A stretch of DNA of 64,000 bases from Pandoraea sp. PE-S2T-3 (lineage in GTDB: Bacteria; Pseudomonadota; Gammaproteobacteria; Burkholderiales; Burkholderiaceae), in contig NZ_NGUQ01000007.1 of assembly GCF_002179965.1 (NCBI RefSeq), forward strand, positions 434,001 through 498,000, written 5' to 3'. The translations under genes were made by a program, and so were the position numbers. A model generated the notes under the pieces. The model did not search any database. It was given only the letters and a program-made list of their open reading frames with translations, and was not told where the DNA came from. This document shows positions 36,419 through 46,154 of this stretch, piece after piece (position 1 is the stretch's first letter; each line of letters opens with the position of its first letter).

Positions 36419-37057
36419 ATGCTTCGCTTCGAACATCTCACCAAACGCTTCGGCAGCCGTACGCTTTTCGAAGATATGCACTTTCGCGCCGGCGCCGGAT
36501 GCGTCGCACTGAGCGACGAAAACGGCAGCGGCAAGTCGACGTTGCTCGGCATTCTCGCCGGGACGATCGATGCCGATACGGGCGACGTCTGGCTCGACGG
36601 TCACTCGCTGCGCGACGCACCGCTCGCCGCCAAATCCTCATTGGCTTACGTCCCGGACGACTGTCTCGCCTACCCGTTTCAGACCGGACGCGCGTTCCTC
36701 GACATGGTGGCGTCCGAAAAGAAGGTGAGCGTCGATGACAGCGTGCTCGATCTGGCCAGCCGCTTCGGGCTCGCCCCGCATATGGAAAAGCGCTTCGAGC
36801 AAATGTCGCTGGGCACGCGTCGCAAGTTCTTTCTCAGTGCCACGCTGCTCGGCGCCCCGCGTGTGATCGTCGCCGACGAGCCGGGCAACGGCCTCGACGC
36901 CGCTGCGCGTGCGGTGTTGATCGACCTGCTCACCACGCTTGGCAAGGATCGCTGCGTGTTCTTCTCCAGTCACGATCCCGAGCTCACCGAAGCGTGTGGC
37001 GCAAGAACGGTTAGCTTCGCCGACTTCACCGCATCCGAAGCAGCGAAGCCGCGCTGA
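36419..37057 (+). CDS. ABC exporter ATP-binding protein
   Basis: 212-residue ATPase. Walker A reads SDENGSGKST, where the first Gly of GxxGxGKS is Asp; the signature is MSLGTRRKF rather than LSGGQ, as in ABC-2 exporters; Walker B is VIVADEPGNGLD and the H-loop FFSSHDPELTE. Short length and the YVPDDCLAYPFQTGRAFLDM segment fit bacterial drug/bacteriocin-export ATPases. Pairs with the upstream membrane protein. Confidence 0.85.
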   Translation: MLRFEHLTKRFGSRTLFEDMHFRAGAGCVALSDENGSGKSTLLGILAGTIDADTGDVWLDGHSLRDAPLAAKSSLAYVPDDCLAYPFQTGRAFLDMVASEKKVSVDDSVLDLASRFGLAPHMEKRFEQMSLGTRRKFFLSATLLGAPRVIVADEPGNGLDAAARAVLIDLLTTLGKDRCVFFSSHDPELTEACGARTVSFADFTASEAAKPR

Positions 37058-37210
37058 GTGCGCCGGGCGCAGCGACGCCCGCGTAGCCGGTGACGACAAA
37101 CCCCGTAGCAAGACACCGCGTGAGTGACGTCGACACTTCACGACGCGTAGAAACATCCCGCGCTCGCGCGCCCGTAGACTCCGGCCATCATCCTCACTGG
37201 AACGCCGGTC

Positions 37211-38671
37211 ATGCGCGCGCATCGCGAGTTGCCTCTCACCGACAGTGTCGGCATCGAACACGCCACATCCGTTCTCGCCCCCGACATCGTTAACACCCAC
37301 GACGCCGACGACGCCTCCAACACCGCGCGCCGCCGGGTATTGGCAGCGACCTGCATCAGCTATGTCGTGGTCTTGCTCGACACGTCCATCGTCAACGTTG
37401 CGCTTGAACGGTTGAGCGTCGCGTTCGACGTGCGGATGGCAGGGCTCCAATGGGTGGTCAACGCCTACACGCTGATGTTCGCCAGCCTGCTGCTCACGGG
37501 CGGCACGCTGGGTGACCGATGGGGTGCGCGACGGGTTTATCTCGCGGGGCTCGGGCTCTTCATGCTCGCGTCGCTCGCATGTGCGCTGGCGGGATCGACT
37601 GACATGCTGATTGCCGCACGCGCGGTGCAAGGCATCGGCGCAGCGCTGCTGGTGCCGTGCTCGCTCAAGCTCATTCGCGACGCGACCCCTGACCCACAGG
37701 CCCGGGCACGTGCCATCGGACGATGGGTCGGTCTCGGTGGCATTGCGATGGCCGCCGGCCCTCTCGTAGGCGGCGCGTTGATCCATTGGTTTGACTGGCG
37801 CAGTGTCTTCTTCGTGAATGTCCCGATCTGCCTCGCCGGCATGGTGCTGGCGTGGCGCATCGCGGAAGACCGGGGCACTGCCACGTCCGGTCAGCGCGCG
37901 CCTGTCGACCTGCTGGGGCTCGCCTGCGGCATCGCGGCACTCGGCACGCTGGTCGGCGTGTTGATCGAAGGACACACCCTTGGCTGGACGTCCCCCGTCA
38001 TTGTCAGTGGTGCTGTCGTGACGTGCCTCGCGTGGGCCGCGCTCCTGCGCATCGAAACGGTACACGCGCATCCGATGTTGCCGCTGGGGTTGTTCCGCCA
38101 TGGCGTCTTCTCGGGTTCGACGTGCGCGTCGATGGCCTCAGCCTTCGTCTTCTACGGCCTGCTGTTTGTCGTCAGCCTGCACTTTCAACAGGCGCGCAGT
38201 TATTCGCCACTGCAAACCGGTGTGGCGCTACTGCCGATGACCGTCATGGTGGCGGCGGGCAGTCTGTTGGCCGGGCGAATCGCCGCGCGGTTCGGCCCGG
38301 TCCGGCCGATGATCGCGGCCTTTGGCGGTTACGCGGCGGGAGCGCTTGGGTTGGGGTTCGTGACGAGCGACATGCCCTATGGCTTTGCGATCCTGCCAAT
38401 GCTGGCGATCGGTCTGGCGTCGGGCGTTGTTTCGCCTATCGCAACCGCACCCGCATTGGAAACGGTCCCTGCGGCCCGCGCCGGCGTCGCCGCGGCGGTG
38501 CTCAATACGGCGCGTCAGGCGGGCGCAGCACTGGGTGTCGCGACCTTCGGCTCGCTGCTGGCGGCATTGCACCCTTTTGAGGCGGGCCTGCGCGCGGCGC
38601 TCGCGTTGGCCGCCCTGGTCAGTCTCGTCATGATGCCGCTGTGGTGGCGAGCCATTCGACCGGCGGCATAG
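37211..38671 (+). CDS. MFS drug efflux transporter, DHA2 (EmrB/QacA) family
   Basis: 486-residue 14-helix proton antiporter. Motif D1 SYVVVLLDTSIVNVALERL and motif A (GGTLGDRWGARRVYL) are clear; motif C follows as GLGGIAMAAGPLVGGALIHW. QWVVNAYTLMFASLLLTGG is the DHA2 signature. About 40 hydrophilic residues precede the first helix. No membrane fusion protein is encoded nearby, so it may work alone. Substrate unknown. Confidence 0.9.
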   Translation: MRAHRELPLTDSVGIEHATSVLAPDIVNTHDADDASNTARRRVLAATCISYVVVLLDTSIVNVALERLSVAFDVRMAGLQWVVNAYTLMFASLLLTGGTLGDRWGARRVYLAGLGLFMLASLACALAGSTDMLIAARAVQGIGAALLVPCSLKLIRDATPDPQARARAIGRWVGLGGIAMAAGPLVGGALIHWFDWRSVFFVNVPICLAGMVLAWRIAEDRGTATSGQRAPVDLLGLACGIAALGTLVGVLIEGHTLGWTSPVIVSGAVVTCLAWAALLRIETVHAHPMLPLGLFRHGVFSGSTCASMASAFVFYGLLFVVSLHFQQARSYSPLQTGVALLPMTVMVAAGSLLAGRIAARFGPVRPMIAAFGGYAAGALGLGFVTSDMPYGFAILPMLAIGLASGVVSPIATAPALETVPAARAGVAAAVLNTARQAGAALGVATFGSLLAALHPFEAGLRAALALAALVSLVMMPLWWRAIRPAA

Positions 38672-38783
38672 GCATGCACCGTCGCGGTGCCGAGAAGTAC
38701 CGCAAGGTGCCGCCGATGTAAGCATCGGAAAGCTTCGTCAGCCCCGGTTGAGCCCGGTCTGACGCGCATTGACCTGCGTTCAT

Positions 38784-38811
38784 TAAAGTTGTCACCGGAT
38801 TGCGCCGTAAG
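38784..38811 (+). promoter_or_regulatory. Flagellar (FliA/sigma-28)-like promoter for the chemoreceptor gene
   Basis: TAAAGTT (38784-38790) and GCCGTAAG (38804-38811) resemble the sigma-28 consensus TAAAGTTT-N11-GCCGATAA; the spacing is one to two bases long. It lies about 110 bp before the chemoreceptor start, where such promoters are usual. Confidence 0.5.
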
Positions 38812-38918
38812 CCGAGAGAGTAGACCAGTAGTGTTTGAGTGCGTCAGCGAGGGCCAGTGCCCGTCGCGGCGGTTCCCCTCTCTCAACGGCTCGCGCGCGG
38901 GCCAATCGACGGCAGCTT

Positions 38919-40790
38919 ATGAAAGTCACTTCGTTGCGAACCCGGATTCTGCTGATCACCTGCCTGACGGTGGTCGGTGCCCTGATTCTGTCTGGCATCA
39001 CGACCTATGTGATCGTGCGTGACAGCATGATGTCGAGCATCGCTCACACCCTCGCGGCCGTGGCTAACGGCAACGCGAGCACCATCGAGCGCTGGTCCAC
39101 CGATAAGGCGACCGCCGTGAACGCCACCGCGCAAGTCGTGGAAAAGGGCGACCCCGCCGGCCTCGTCAAGCTGCTTGGCAAGACCAACGATTTCCCGATC
39201 ACCAGCGTCGGCTGGTCGGACAAGACGTTCTTCTCCACCGCCGTCACACAGCCCGATTACGACCCGACCGCACGCCCTTGGTACAAGAGCGCCGTGGCCG
39301 CCGGCAAGCTGGTGGTCACCAAGCCGTACGGCGATTCGTCGACCGGCATCCCGTATGTCGCCTTCACCACGCCGATTTTGCGCGACGGGCAGATCACCGG
39401 TGTCGTGAGCGGTGCCGTGGCACTCACGGGGGTGCAGGACATCATCAAGGCCGTACACCCCACCCCCGCCAGCCTGGCGCTGGTGGTCGCGAGCGACGGT
39501 CAGGTAATCGCGCACCCGGACAGCAAGTTCTCGCTCAAGCCGTCGACCGACGTGGCCGCCACGCTCACCGCCGACTCGCTCGCCGGTATGGCCGGCGACG
39601 ATGCCAAGCCGGTGGAAATGACGCTCTCCGGCGCCCCGAAGCTGCTCAAGGCCAAGCGCATTCCCGGCACCGACTGGTATCTGGTTGTCGCGCTCGATCG
39701 TGCCGAAGCCACCGCCGGTCTGACCCACGTGCTGGGCGCCACCGTCATCACGCTGGTCGTGCTCACGTTGATCGCGCTGGTCATTGCATCGCTCTTCACG
39801 TCGCGCGCGTTCAAGCGCCTGTCGATCGTGCGCGACGCGATGGACACCATCGGCTCGGGCGACGGCGACATGACGCAACGCCTGAACGTGGAAGGTCATG
39901 ATGAAGTCGCGCAGATCTCGAAATCGTTCAACGCGTTCGTCGACAAGATCAGTTCCGTGATGCTCGACGTGCGCTCCGGTGTTGCCTCGATGACATCTGC
40001 CACGAGCGAAATCGAAATGGGCAACCGCGATCTTTCGCAACGCACCGAGCAATCGGCCGGATCGTTGCAGGAAACGTCGTCCGCATTGACGGAACTCACG
40101 TCCAGCGTGAAGCAGACGGCCGACACCGCCGAGCACGCCACGCGTCTCGCCAACGACGCCAGCGCCGCGGCGGCACGCGGCGGTCAGGTGGTGACCGACG
40201 CCGTGACGACGATGGGCGCGATCACGCAATCGTCGCAGCGCATTACGGAAATCATCGGCGTGATCGACGGCATCGCGTTCCAGACGAACATCCTCGCGCT
40301 GAACGCCGCCGTGGAAGCCGCCCGTGCGGGCGAGCAGGGCCGGGGCTTTGCGGTGGTGGCTGGAGAAGTGCGCACGCTGGCACAACGCAGTGCCGCCGCC
40401 GCGCAGGAAATCAAGGCGCTGATCGAAACTTCAGTGCAGAACGTGAAGAGCGGCACCGAGCGCGTGCAGGCGGCCGGCAACACGATGAGCGAGATCGTGA
40501 ACGGCATCACGCGCGTGCAGCGTTTGGTGAGCGAGATCCACGGTGCCATGACCGAGCAGAGCACCGGCATCAGCCAGATCGACCGCTCGGTGTCGGAGAT
40601 GGATCAGGCTACGCAGCAGAACGCCGCGCTGGTGGAAGAATCGGCAGCGGCCTCGGCGATGCTCAGCGAGCAGGCGCGCATGCTTGCCGAGACGGTAGCG
40701 CTCTTCCGTCTGCGCGATGAGCCGCGCGTGGCGCAAGCACCGGCGCTGTCGCGCGTCGGCAGTGCGGCACCGCAGCGATTGGCTGCCTGA
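38919..40790 (+). CDS. Methyl-accepting chemotaxis protein with Cache sensor
   Basis: 623-residue transmembrane chemoreceptor. Helix TM1 lies at about 9-32, a periplasmic Cache domain at about 40-275 ([29 protein letters not shown] split: [31 protein letters not shown]), TM2 at about 280-305, then HAMP and the signalling domain. The conserved hairpin tip ([40 protein letters not shown]) is at about 448-490. No C-terminal NWETF-type CheR-binding pentapeptide is seen. The dCache type senses amino acids, organic acids or related small molecules. A sigma-28-like promoter precedes it. Confidence 0.95.
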   Translation: MKVTSLRTRILLITCLTVVGALILSGITTYVIVRDSMMSSIAHTLAAVANGNASTIERWSTDKATAVNATAQVVEKGDPAGLVKLLGKTNDFPITSVGWSDKTFFSTAVTQPDYDPTARPWYKSAVAAGKLVVTKPYGDSSTGIPYVAFTTPILRDGQITGVVSGAVALTGVQDIIKAVHPTPASLALVVASDGQVIAHPDSKFSLKPSTDVAATLTADSLAGMAGDDAKPVEMTLSGAPKLLKAKRIPGTDWYLVVALDRAEATAGLTHVLGATVITLVVLTLIALVIASLFTSRAFKRLSIVRDAMDTIGSGDGDMTQRLNVEGHDEVAQISKSFNAFVDKISSVMLDVRSGVASMTSATSEIEMGNRDLSQRTEQSAGSLQETSSALTELTSSVKQTADTAEHATRLANDASAAAARGGQVVTDAVTTMGAITQSSQRITEIIGVIDGIAFQTNILALNAAVEAARAGEQGRGFAVVAGEVRTLAQRSAAAAQEIKALIETSVQNVKSGTERVQAAGNTMSEIVNGITRVQRLVSEIHGAMTEQSTGISQIDRSVSEMDQATQQNAALVEESAAASAMLSEQARMLAETVALFRLRDEPRVAQAPALSRVGSAAPQRLAA

Positions 40791-40813
40791 GCACCGCAAC
40801 ACCGTCATACGCC

Positions 40814-40850
40814 GACGCGGCGGGTCATGGACTGTTCGACCCGCCACGTC
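40814..40850. terminator. 13-bp hairpin between convergent chemoreceptor and HlyD-like genes
   Basis: GACGCGGCGGGTC (40814-40826) and GACCCGCCACGTC (40838-40850) pair at 12 of 13 positions around an 11-base loop. No T-run, so a bidirectional terminator is only probable. Confidence 0.5.
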
Positions 40851-40903
40851 GGTGGCCTCGGCTGCCCAGCCGCCTTTATCGCCTGCTGGCCGGAGACCGG
40901 TCT

Positions 40904-42286
40904 CTATCGCTCCCCGAACGACTCCGACGTGACCTCCTTGATCGGCGAAAGCAGATAGTCGATCACGCGGCGCTCATCCGTCTTGATTTCCACCGTCACG
41001 GCCATGCCCGTCTGAATGTGCAACACGTGTCCGTTCTGGCTCACCGATTCACGAGGCAGGCGAATGCGCGCCATGTACACCGGCCCGAGTTTCTCGTCAT
41101 TGACAGCGTCTTGAGAGACGTGCTCCACCGTGCCGGCGAGCGTGCCGTACTTGGTGTACGAATACGCCTCGATCTTCAGCGTGACGGCCTGCCCCGCTTT
41201 AACGAAGCCGGCGTCCTGATTGAGCACCTTGGCCTCTACCGCCAACGGCACATCGTGGGGCACCACGATCATTAAAGTCTGCGCCGGTTGCACCACGCCG
41301 CCGACCGTGTGAATGGCGCGTTGCTGAACAGTACCGTCTACGGGCGCCCGCAAAAACCGGTACTGCTCACGTTGTCGATATCGATCGATGCTCAGTTGCG
41401 CCTCACGCATCTGATCGTTGGCTTTCGTCAGTTCGGTCAGCGCCTCACGACGAAATTCGGCACGCGCCTGATTCAGATCTTCCGCCAGTCGAGCCAGCGT
41501 TGCACGATGCTGCCGGCTGCGTTGACGCTCGGCGTTCAGGGTCTGGTCGTTCTCGGCGAGTTCCTGCTGCGCCTCGAGCCATTTCAGACGCGCCACACCG
41601 TTGTGTTCGAGCAATGTCTTGAGCGCGCTCTCTTTGTTCGCCAACACATCGCGCCGCACCTTCAGCCGCTCGATTTCGCTCGCGCTGGCTGCCAGCATCG
41701 CGTCGTCCTCGGCGCGCTGCGCGGCCACCGAGGCGACCTTGGCGCGGAAGATAGCCTGATGTGATGCCAGCAGGCTGCGCGCGCGCTCCACCTGTATGGC
41801 ACTGCCCGTCCCCGTGTCCCAGGCCGGCGCGCCGGCGTGCCCGTCCAACGTGGCGAGGAAATCCTGCACTTGCCCGGCATCGAGTTGCGCCGTGGTCAGT
41901 TGCCGCTCGAGTTGCATCAGATCGGCGTGCTCCTCCACACTGTCGAGCACGACCAGCAGGTCGCCTTTTTTGACCTGTTGGCCATCGTCGACCAGGATCT
42001 TGCGCACGATGCCGATCTCGAACGGCTGGATCGACTGGGTACCGCCCACCGGCACTACCTTGCCCTGCGCGACGGCGTTCATGTCGACGCGCCCAACGAT
42101 CGACCAGACCAACGCGACGAAGAAGAGCGCCATGATCAGCATCGCCACCATGCGGCCAGCGGGAGACGCAGGGGTTTCGAGAATCTCAAGTTCGGCGGGC
42201 AAGAATTCACGCTCGTGCGACGGGACCCTCTGCCAGCGAGCCGTCAACCATTTCCACCCCATCGTCACATGTTGCCGGGACGTCAT
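40904..42286 (-). CDS. HlyD-family membrane fusion protein of a type I secretion system
   Basis: 460-residue periplasmic adaptor. One N-terminal membrane helix (MVAMLIMALFFVALVWSIVG), then VDMNAVAQGKVVPVGGTQSIQ, a long coiled-coil (about 125-310), and the lipoyl/barrel end with VDGTVQQRAIHTVGGVVQPAQ and GPVYMARIRLPRES, as in HlyD/PrtE. Its ATG overlaps the HlyB-like stop by ATGA. It connects the ABC exporter to the TolC-like duct. Confidence 0.93.
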   Translation of the reverse strand: MTSRQHVTMGWKWLTARWQRVPSHEREFLPAELEILETPASPAGRMVAMLIMALFFVALVWSIVGRVDMNAVAQGKVVPVGGTQSIQPFEIGIVRKILVDDGQQVKKGDLLVVLDSVEEHADLMQLERQLTTAQLDAGQVQDFLATLDGHAGAPAWDTGTGSAIQVERARSLLASHQAIFRAKVASVAAQRAEDDAMLAASASEIERLKVRRDVLANKESALKTLLEHNGVARLKWLEAQQELAENDQTLNAERQRSRQHRATLARLAEDLNQARAEFRREALTELTKANDQMREAQLSIDRYRQREQYRFLRAPVDGTVQQRAIHTVGGVVQPAQTLMIVVPHDVPLAVEAKVLNQDAGFVKAGQAVTLKIEAYSYTKYGTLAGTVEHVSQDAVNDEKLGPVYMARIRLPRESVSQNGHVLHIQTGMAVTVEIKTDERRVIDYLLSPIKEVTSESFGER

Positions 42287-44439
42287 GCTGCAATCTCTCC
42301 GGCCTGAATTCTGCACAAGCGCGCATAACGGCCCCCTCGCGCGACCAATTCGTCATGCGTGCCGTCTTCGACCACGTTTCCCGCTTCGATGGTGATGATG
42401 CGATCGGCGTTGCGCACAGTCGATAACCGGTGGGCAATGATCAACACCGTGCGGCCCGCACAGATCGCGCGCATGTTCTGCTGAATGATGCTCTCCGATT
42501 CGTAGTCGAGCGCGCTGGTGGCCTCGTCGAGAATCAAGATGCGCGGATTCGTTACCAGTGCGCGCGCGATGGCAATGCGCTGGCGCTGGCCGCCCGACAG
42601 ATTCACGCCACGTTCTTCGATCGATGTGTCATAACCGTGCGACATCCCGAGAATGAATTCATGGGCGCCGGCAAGCTTCGCCGCATCGATCACGCGCTCC
42701 ATCGGCATGGCAGGATCGGCCATGGCGATGTTCTCGCGCACGGAGCGGTTGAACAGCAGATTCTCCTGAAGCACCACGCCGATCTGTGTGCGCAACCAGT
42801 GTGTGTCGACCATCGCGAGATCGACGCCGTCGATCACCACGCGCCCCGCCGAGGGCACATAAAGACGCTGCACGAGTTTGGTCAGTGTGCTTTTTCCAGA
42901 CCCCGACGGGCCGACGATGCCGACGGTTTGCCCAGACCGGATGGCCAGCGTGATGCCGTGCAGCACTTCGGGCTTGTCGGGCCGATAGCGGAACGTCACG
43001 CCGTCGAACGTCACATCGCCCTGGATCGATGCCATCATCGCCCGCCCGGGGTTGTATCCCGGCTCGGTAGGGCTGTTCAGAATGTCGCCCAGACGATCCA
43101 CCGAAATGCGCGCCTGCTGGAAGTCGTTCCAGAGTTGCGAGAGGCGCAGTACGGGCGCAGTGACGTGATTGGAGAACATGTTGAACGCCACCAGCTGGCC
43201 CACGGTCAACTCGCCGCCAATAACTTTCATGGCGCCGAGATACAGCAGTGTGGCGCCGCACAGCTTCGAGACCAGTTGCACCATCTGACCCGCGATATTG
43301 CCGAGATTGGCGGTACGAAAACTCGCCCGCACGTACGCCGCAAGCAATGTCTCCCAGCGGCTTTGCGCCTGCGGTTGGACCGACATCGATTTGAGCGTTT
43401 CAATGCCGCTCACCGACTCCACCAGAAATGACTGCGACTCGGCACCGCGCCGAAATTTCTCTTCAACACGTGCGCGCAGGATGGGGGTGACGACCACGGC
43501 GATCAGCGCGTAACCCGGCAGCGAGATCACCACGATCATCGTGAGCCACGGACTGTAGAACCACATGATGACGAGAAACACCACCGTGAACAGCAAGTCC
43601 ATCACCAACGTGAGCGCAGAGCTCGTAATGAATTCGCGGATGCTGTCGAGCTCACGGATGCGGGCGACCGTCTCGCCGGTGCGGCGCGACTGAAAATAAG
43701 CGATCGGTAACGCTAGCAGATGACGGAACAACTTGGCGCCCAACTCCACGTCGATGCGATTGGCGGTGTGCGAGAAAACGTACGTGCGTAATCCACCCAT
43801 CACCACTTCGAACACCGAGACCGTCACCAACCCGATCACCAACACCTTGAGTGTGCTCATGCTCTGATGCACGAGCACCTTGTCCATCACCACCTGAAAG
43901 AACAACGGCGAGATGAGCGCGAACAGTTGCAGAAACAGCGAGATCAGCAGCACCTCGCCGATCAGCCGTTTGTATTTCATGAAGGCCGGCAAGAACCACG
44001 CGATGTCGAACTTGCCGCCCGCACCCAGTATGGCGGCGCGCTGCGTGGCGAGAACCAGCTCACCGGTAGCCCGCGCTTCGAATTCGGCGAGCGGCAGCGC
44101 GAGCACCTGTCCGCTGCAACTGTCCTGCACCACCGCCAAGCCCTCCGCGATCTTGCCCAACAACATGAAAGTGCCGTCTCTCATGACGGCAATCGCGGGC
44201 AGCGGTGTCTTCTCGAGACGTGTTGGCAGAACCGTCACCTGCCGCGATTTCAAGCCGAGACGGCGCAGCAGGCGCACCAGTTGCGCGGCATTGACGTCGT
44301 CGCCCGCCAGTTCCCGGTGAAGCTGCGCGGCATTGGCGGGCAGACGGAAAAAGCTCAGCAGAATGACGACACTCTCGACGGCACTGTCACGGGCGGTTGC
44401 GTCGGCATTGACGGTCTGTGGTTCGGAATGCGTTTGCAT
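42283..44439 (-). CDS. HlyB-type peptidase-domain-like ABC exporter of a type I secretion system
   Basis: 718-residue ATP-driven exporter. The N-terminal 130 residues form a C39-like domain that lacks the catalytic cysteine (ESVVILLSFFRLPANAAQ), as in HlyB, so cargo is not cut at a double-glycine leader. The membrane domain spans about 155-440. Nucleotide motifs are [41 protein letters not shown] and IIAHRLST. It follows the TolC-like stop by 6 bases. Such degenerate C39 exporters usually carry RTX-type or large C-terminal-signal substrates. Confidence 0.93.
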   Translation of the reverse strand: MQTHSEPQTVNADATARDSAVESVVILLSFFRLPANAAQLHRELAGDDVNAAQLVRLLRRLGLKSRQVTVLPTRLEKTPLPAIAVMRDGTFMLLGKIAEGLAVVQDSCSGQVLALPLAEFEARATGELVLATQRAAILGAGGKFDIAWFLPAFMKYKRLIGEVLLISLFLQLFALISPLFFQVVMDKVLVHQSMSTLKVLVIGLVTVSVFEVVMGGLRTYVFSHTANRIDVELGAKLFRHLLALPIAYFQSRRTGETVARIRELDSIREFITSSALTLVMDLLFTVVFLVIMWFYSPWLTMIVVISLPGYALIAVVVTPILRARVEEKFRRGAESQSFLVESVSGIETLKSMSVQPQAQSRWETLLAAYVRASFRTANLGNIAGQMVQLVSKLCGATLLYLGAMKVIGGELTVGQLVAFNMFSNHVTAPVLRLSQLWNDFQQARISVDRLGDILNSPTEPGYNPGRAMMASIQGDVTFDGVTFRYRPDKPEVLHGITLAIRSGQTVGIVGPSGSGKSTLTKLVQRLYVPSAGRVVIDGVDLAMVDTHWLRTQIGVVLQENLLFNRSVRENIAMADPAMPMERVIDAAKLAGAHEFILGMSHGYDTSIEERGVNLSGGQRQRIAIARALVTNPRILILDEATSALDYESESIIQQNMRAICAGRTVLIIAHRLSTVRNADRIITIEAGNVVEDGTHDELVARGGRYARLCRIQAGEIAA

Positions 44440-44445
44440 GTGGGG

Positions 44446-45759
44446 TCAGGCTCCCTGTGTCATCAGCGTCGTGTTGAGGTCACCGAGCACGCTGTCGTCG
44501 AGATGACCGGTGGCATAAGCAAGCAGCAAGCGCGACATGTAGTACGCGTGGAATGCTTCCGCAAGACCGGTGCGCGCTTCGAAGTGCTCTTTCTCTGCCC
44601 GCAGAAGATCGAGATTGGTGCGCAGGCCGACGTCACGTCCGAGTCGCGTGGCACCCACCTTGTTTTGTGTAGACAGCCGTTGCGCCAAACGCGCGCGCAC
44701 TTGCTGCACGCCGCTGTTCACACCGAGAAAGGCCTTGATCACGCTCTCGCGCACCTTGATACGGGTGTCATCGAGTCTTGCCTGTGCGCCATCGGCTTTG
44801 TAGCGTGCTTCGCGCACTTGAGACGCGTGCATGCCACCGGCAAACAGCGGGATCGTCACGCTTACCCCGATGACGTTGTCGCGTCGAGAACGGGCCGTCT
44901 CGGCATAGGTCGGCGTGCTGTCGGTGGTGCGGTGACGAGCGAAGAGTTCGACGACCGGCAGGAAACGGCCCGTGGCTTCGTCGATATGGGTTCTGGCAAC
45001 GTCGAGCTCGAGCGACTTCTGTCGCAGTTCATTGCTGTCGGTATCGGCGGTTTGCACATAGGCGTCCAGTGACGCAAGCGCACCCGCCTGAGCAAAGCGC
45101 TCACCAAAGTGGGCCGAGATGGCATTCGGGTTGAGGCCGGTCAGGCGCTCGAATGCGTGTTTTGCGAGTTCCCACTCGTTCTCCGCCACGAGCGCGTTGG
45201 CCTGCGCTTCGTCGTAGGCGGCTTGCGCCTCGTCCTGATCGAGCTTGGCCGAGAGACCGAGTCCCACCTCTTCCGTGACGTTCGCAAGCTGTACGTCGAG
45301 CGCGTCGCGACTCGCTTTGGCGGCGGCATCTTTGTCACGCGCCACGAGAATGTCGAAGAACGCGCGCGCGCACTCGAGCATCAGTTGCTGCTCGCTGCCG
45401 GCGAACGTACTCACGCCGAGTGCGGTGAGTTCGCGGCCCTTTTGAAAGCCCGCGAAGCGGCCCGTGTCGAACAGCGGCTGACGAAGTTCGATGTCGAGGG
45501 TCTGGTTGCGGATCTCCTTGCCATGCAAGGCGCTGTCGCGTTCCCTGTCGAACCGGCCTTCGAGTTCGACGCGAGGCAGGATCTGCGCCAGCCCTTGGTC
45601 GAACTGCTCGCCGCTGGCGGCGAGGTCGGCGCGTGCGGCGGCGAAGCCTGCGTTGTATTCGCGTGCGGCACGCACGGCGTCGAGTAGATCGAACGCGCTC
45701 GCCACAGGCGAAATCAGGTAGAACGTCGTTACGAGAGGCAGCAGGAATGCGCGGTTCAT
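44446..45759 (-). CDS. TolC-family outer membrane channel of the type I secretion system
   Basis: 437-residue outer-membrane efflux protein with a signal peptide (FLLPLVTTFYLISPVASAF). Two OEP halves are seen: LDAVRAAREYNAGFAAARAD and LEGRFDRERDSALHGKE in the first, DNVIGVSVTIPLFAGGMHAS and GRDVGLRTNLDLLRAEKEHF in the second. It is first in the operon with hlyB-like and hlyD-like genes. ATG at 45759 best matches the signal peptide. Confidence 0.92.
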   Translation of the reverse strand: MNRAFLLPLVTTFYLISPVASAFDLLDAVRAAREYNAGFAAARADLAASGEQFDQGLAQILPRVELEGRFDRERDSALHGKEIRNQTLDIELRQPLFDTGRFAGFQKGRELTALGVSTFAGSEQQLMLECARAFFDILVARDKDAAAKASRDALDVQLANVTEEVGLGLSAKLDQDEAQAAYDEAQANALVAENEWELAKHAFERLTGLNPNAISAHFGERFAQAGALASLDAYVQTADTDSNELRQKSLELDVARTHIDEATGRFLPVVELFARHRTTDSTPTYAETARSRRDNVIGVSVTIPLFAGGMHASQVREARYKADGAQARLDDTRIKVRESVIKAFLGVNSGVQQVRARLAQRLSTQNKVGATRLGRDVGLRTNLDLLRAEKEHFEARTGLAEAFHAYYMSRLLLAYATGHLDDSVLGDLNTTLMTQGA

Positions 45760-46154
45760 GGCGATGGCATGGCGTTGGGGGCTAACGAAGCGGAATGCAG
45801 TCATCGCGGTCGTGTCACACCGGATACGGCGAGTGCCCCGACCACGTCGTCGCTCATTGACACGCGTCGATCCCCATGACGATTCGGCGAGGCATGACAT
45901 GTCCCGATGAGTCCGGCTACCCTACGGGAGGTCATCAGGCCCTTGGATTCACCGCTATCACGATGTGACGAATCCCCGGGAGATCGATGGGAATTCACTC
46001 CTTCGATCGGGAAGGGGCGCCGTGCCGATATCTTGATTGCGTCAAGAATGACGCGAGGATGTTGTCGAGCCGTGCCGCGTGAATATCTCGACGGATCCGT
46101 TGCTCACTTGCCGACCCTCAGGTGCGATTGGCAAGTGAATGCAAGACGACCGCG
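45760..46154. other. Intergenic region before the secretion operon, without a supported gene
   Basis: 395 bases. It holds the inverted repeats TCTTGA-TTGCG-TCAAGA (46031-46047) and GCGTC-N6-GACGC (46039-46054) overlapping each other, possibly a regulator site for the secretion operon. I see no convincing -10/-35 pair and no RNA gene. Confidence 0.4.

Noticed and set aside
38883-40385. Minus-strand frame opposite the chemoreceptor
   Set aside because: Shadow of the MCP gene, low-complexity Arg/His/Gly translation.
45905-45945. Sequence with GATGAGTCCG resembling a hammerhead ribozyme core
   Set aside because: The CTGATGA box and the catalytic GAAA are absent; chance similarity.
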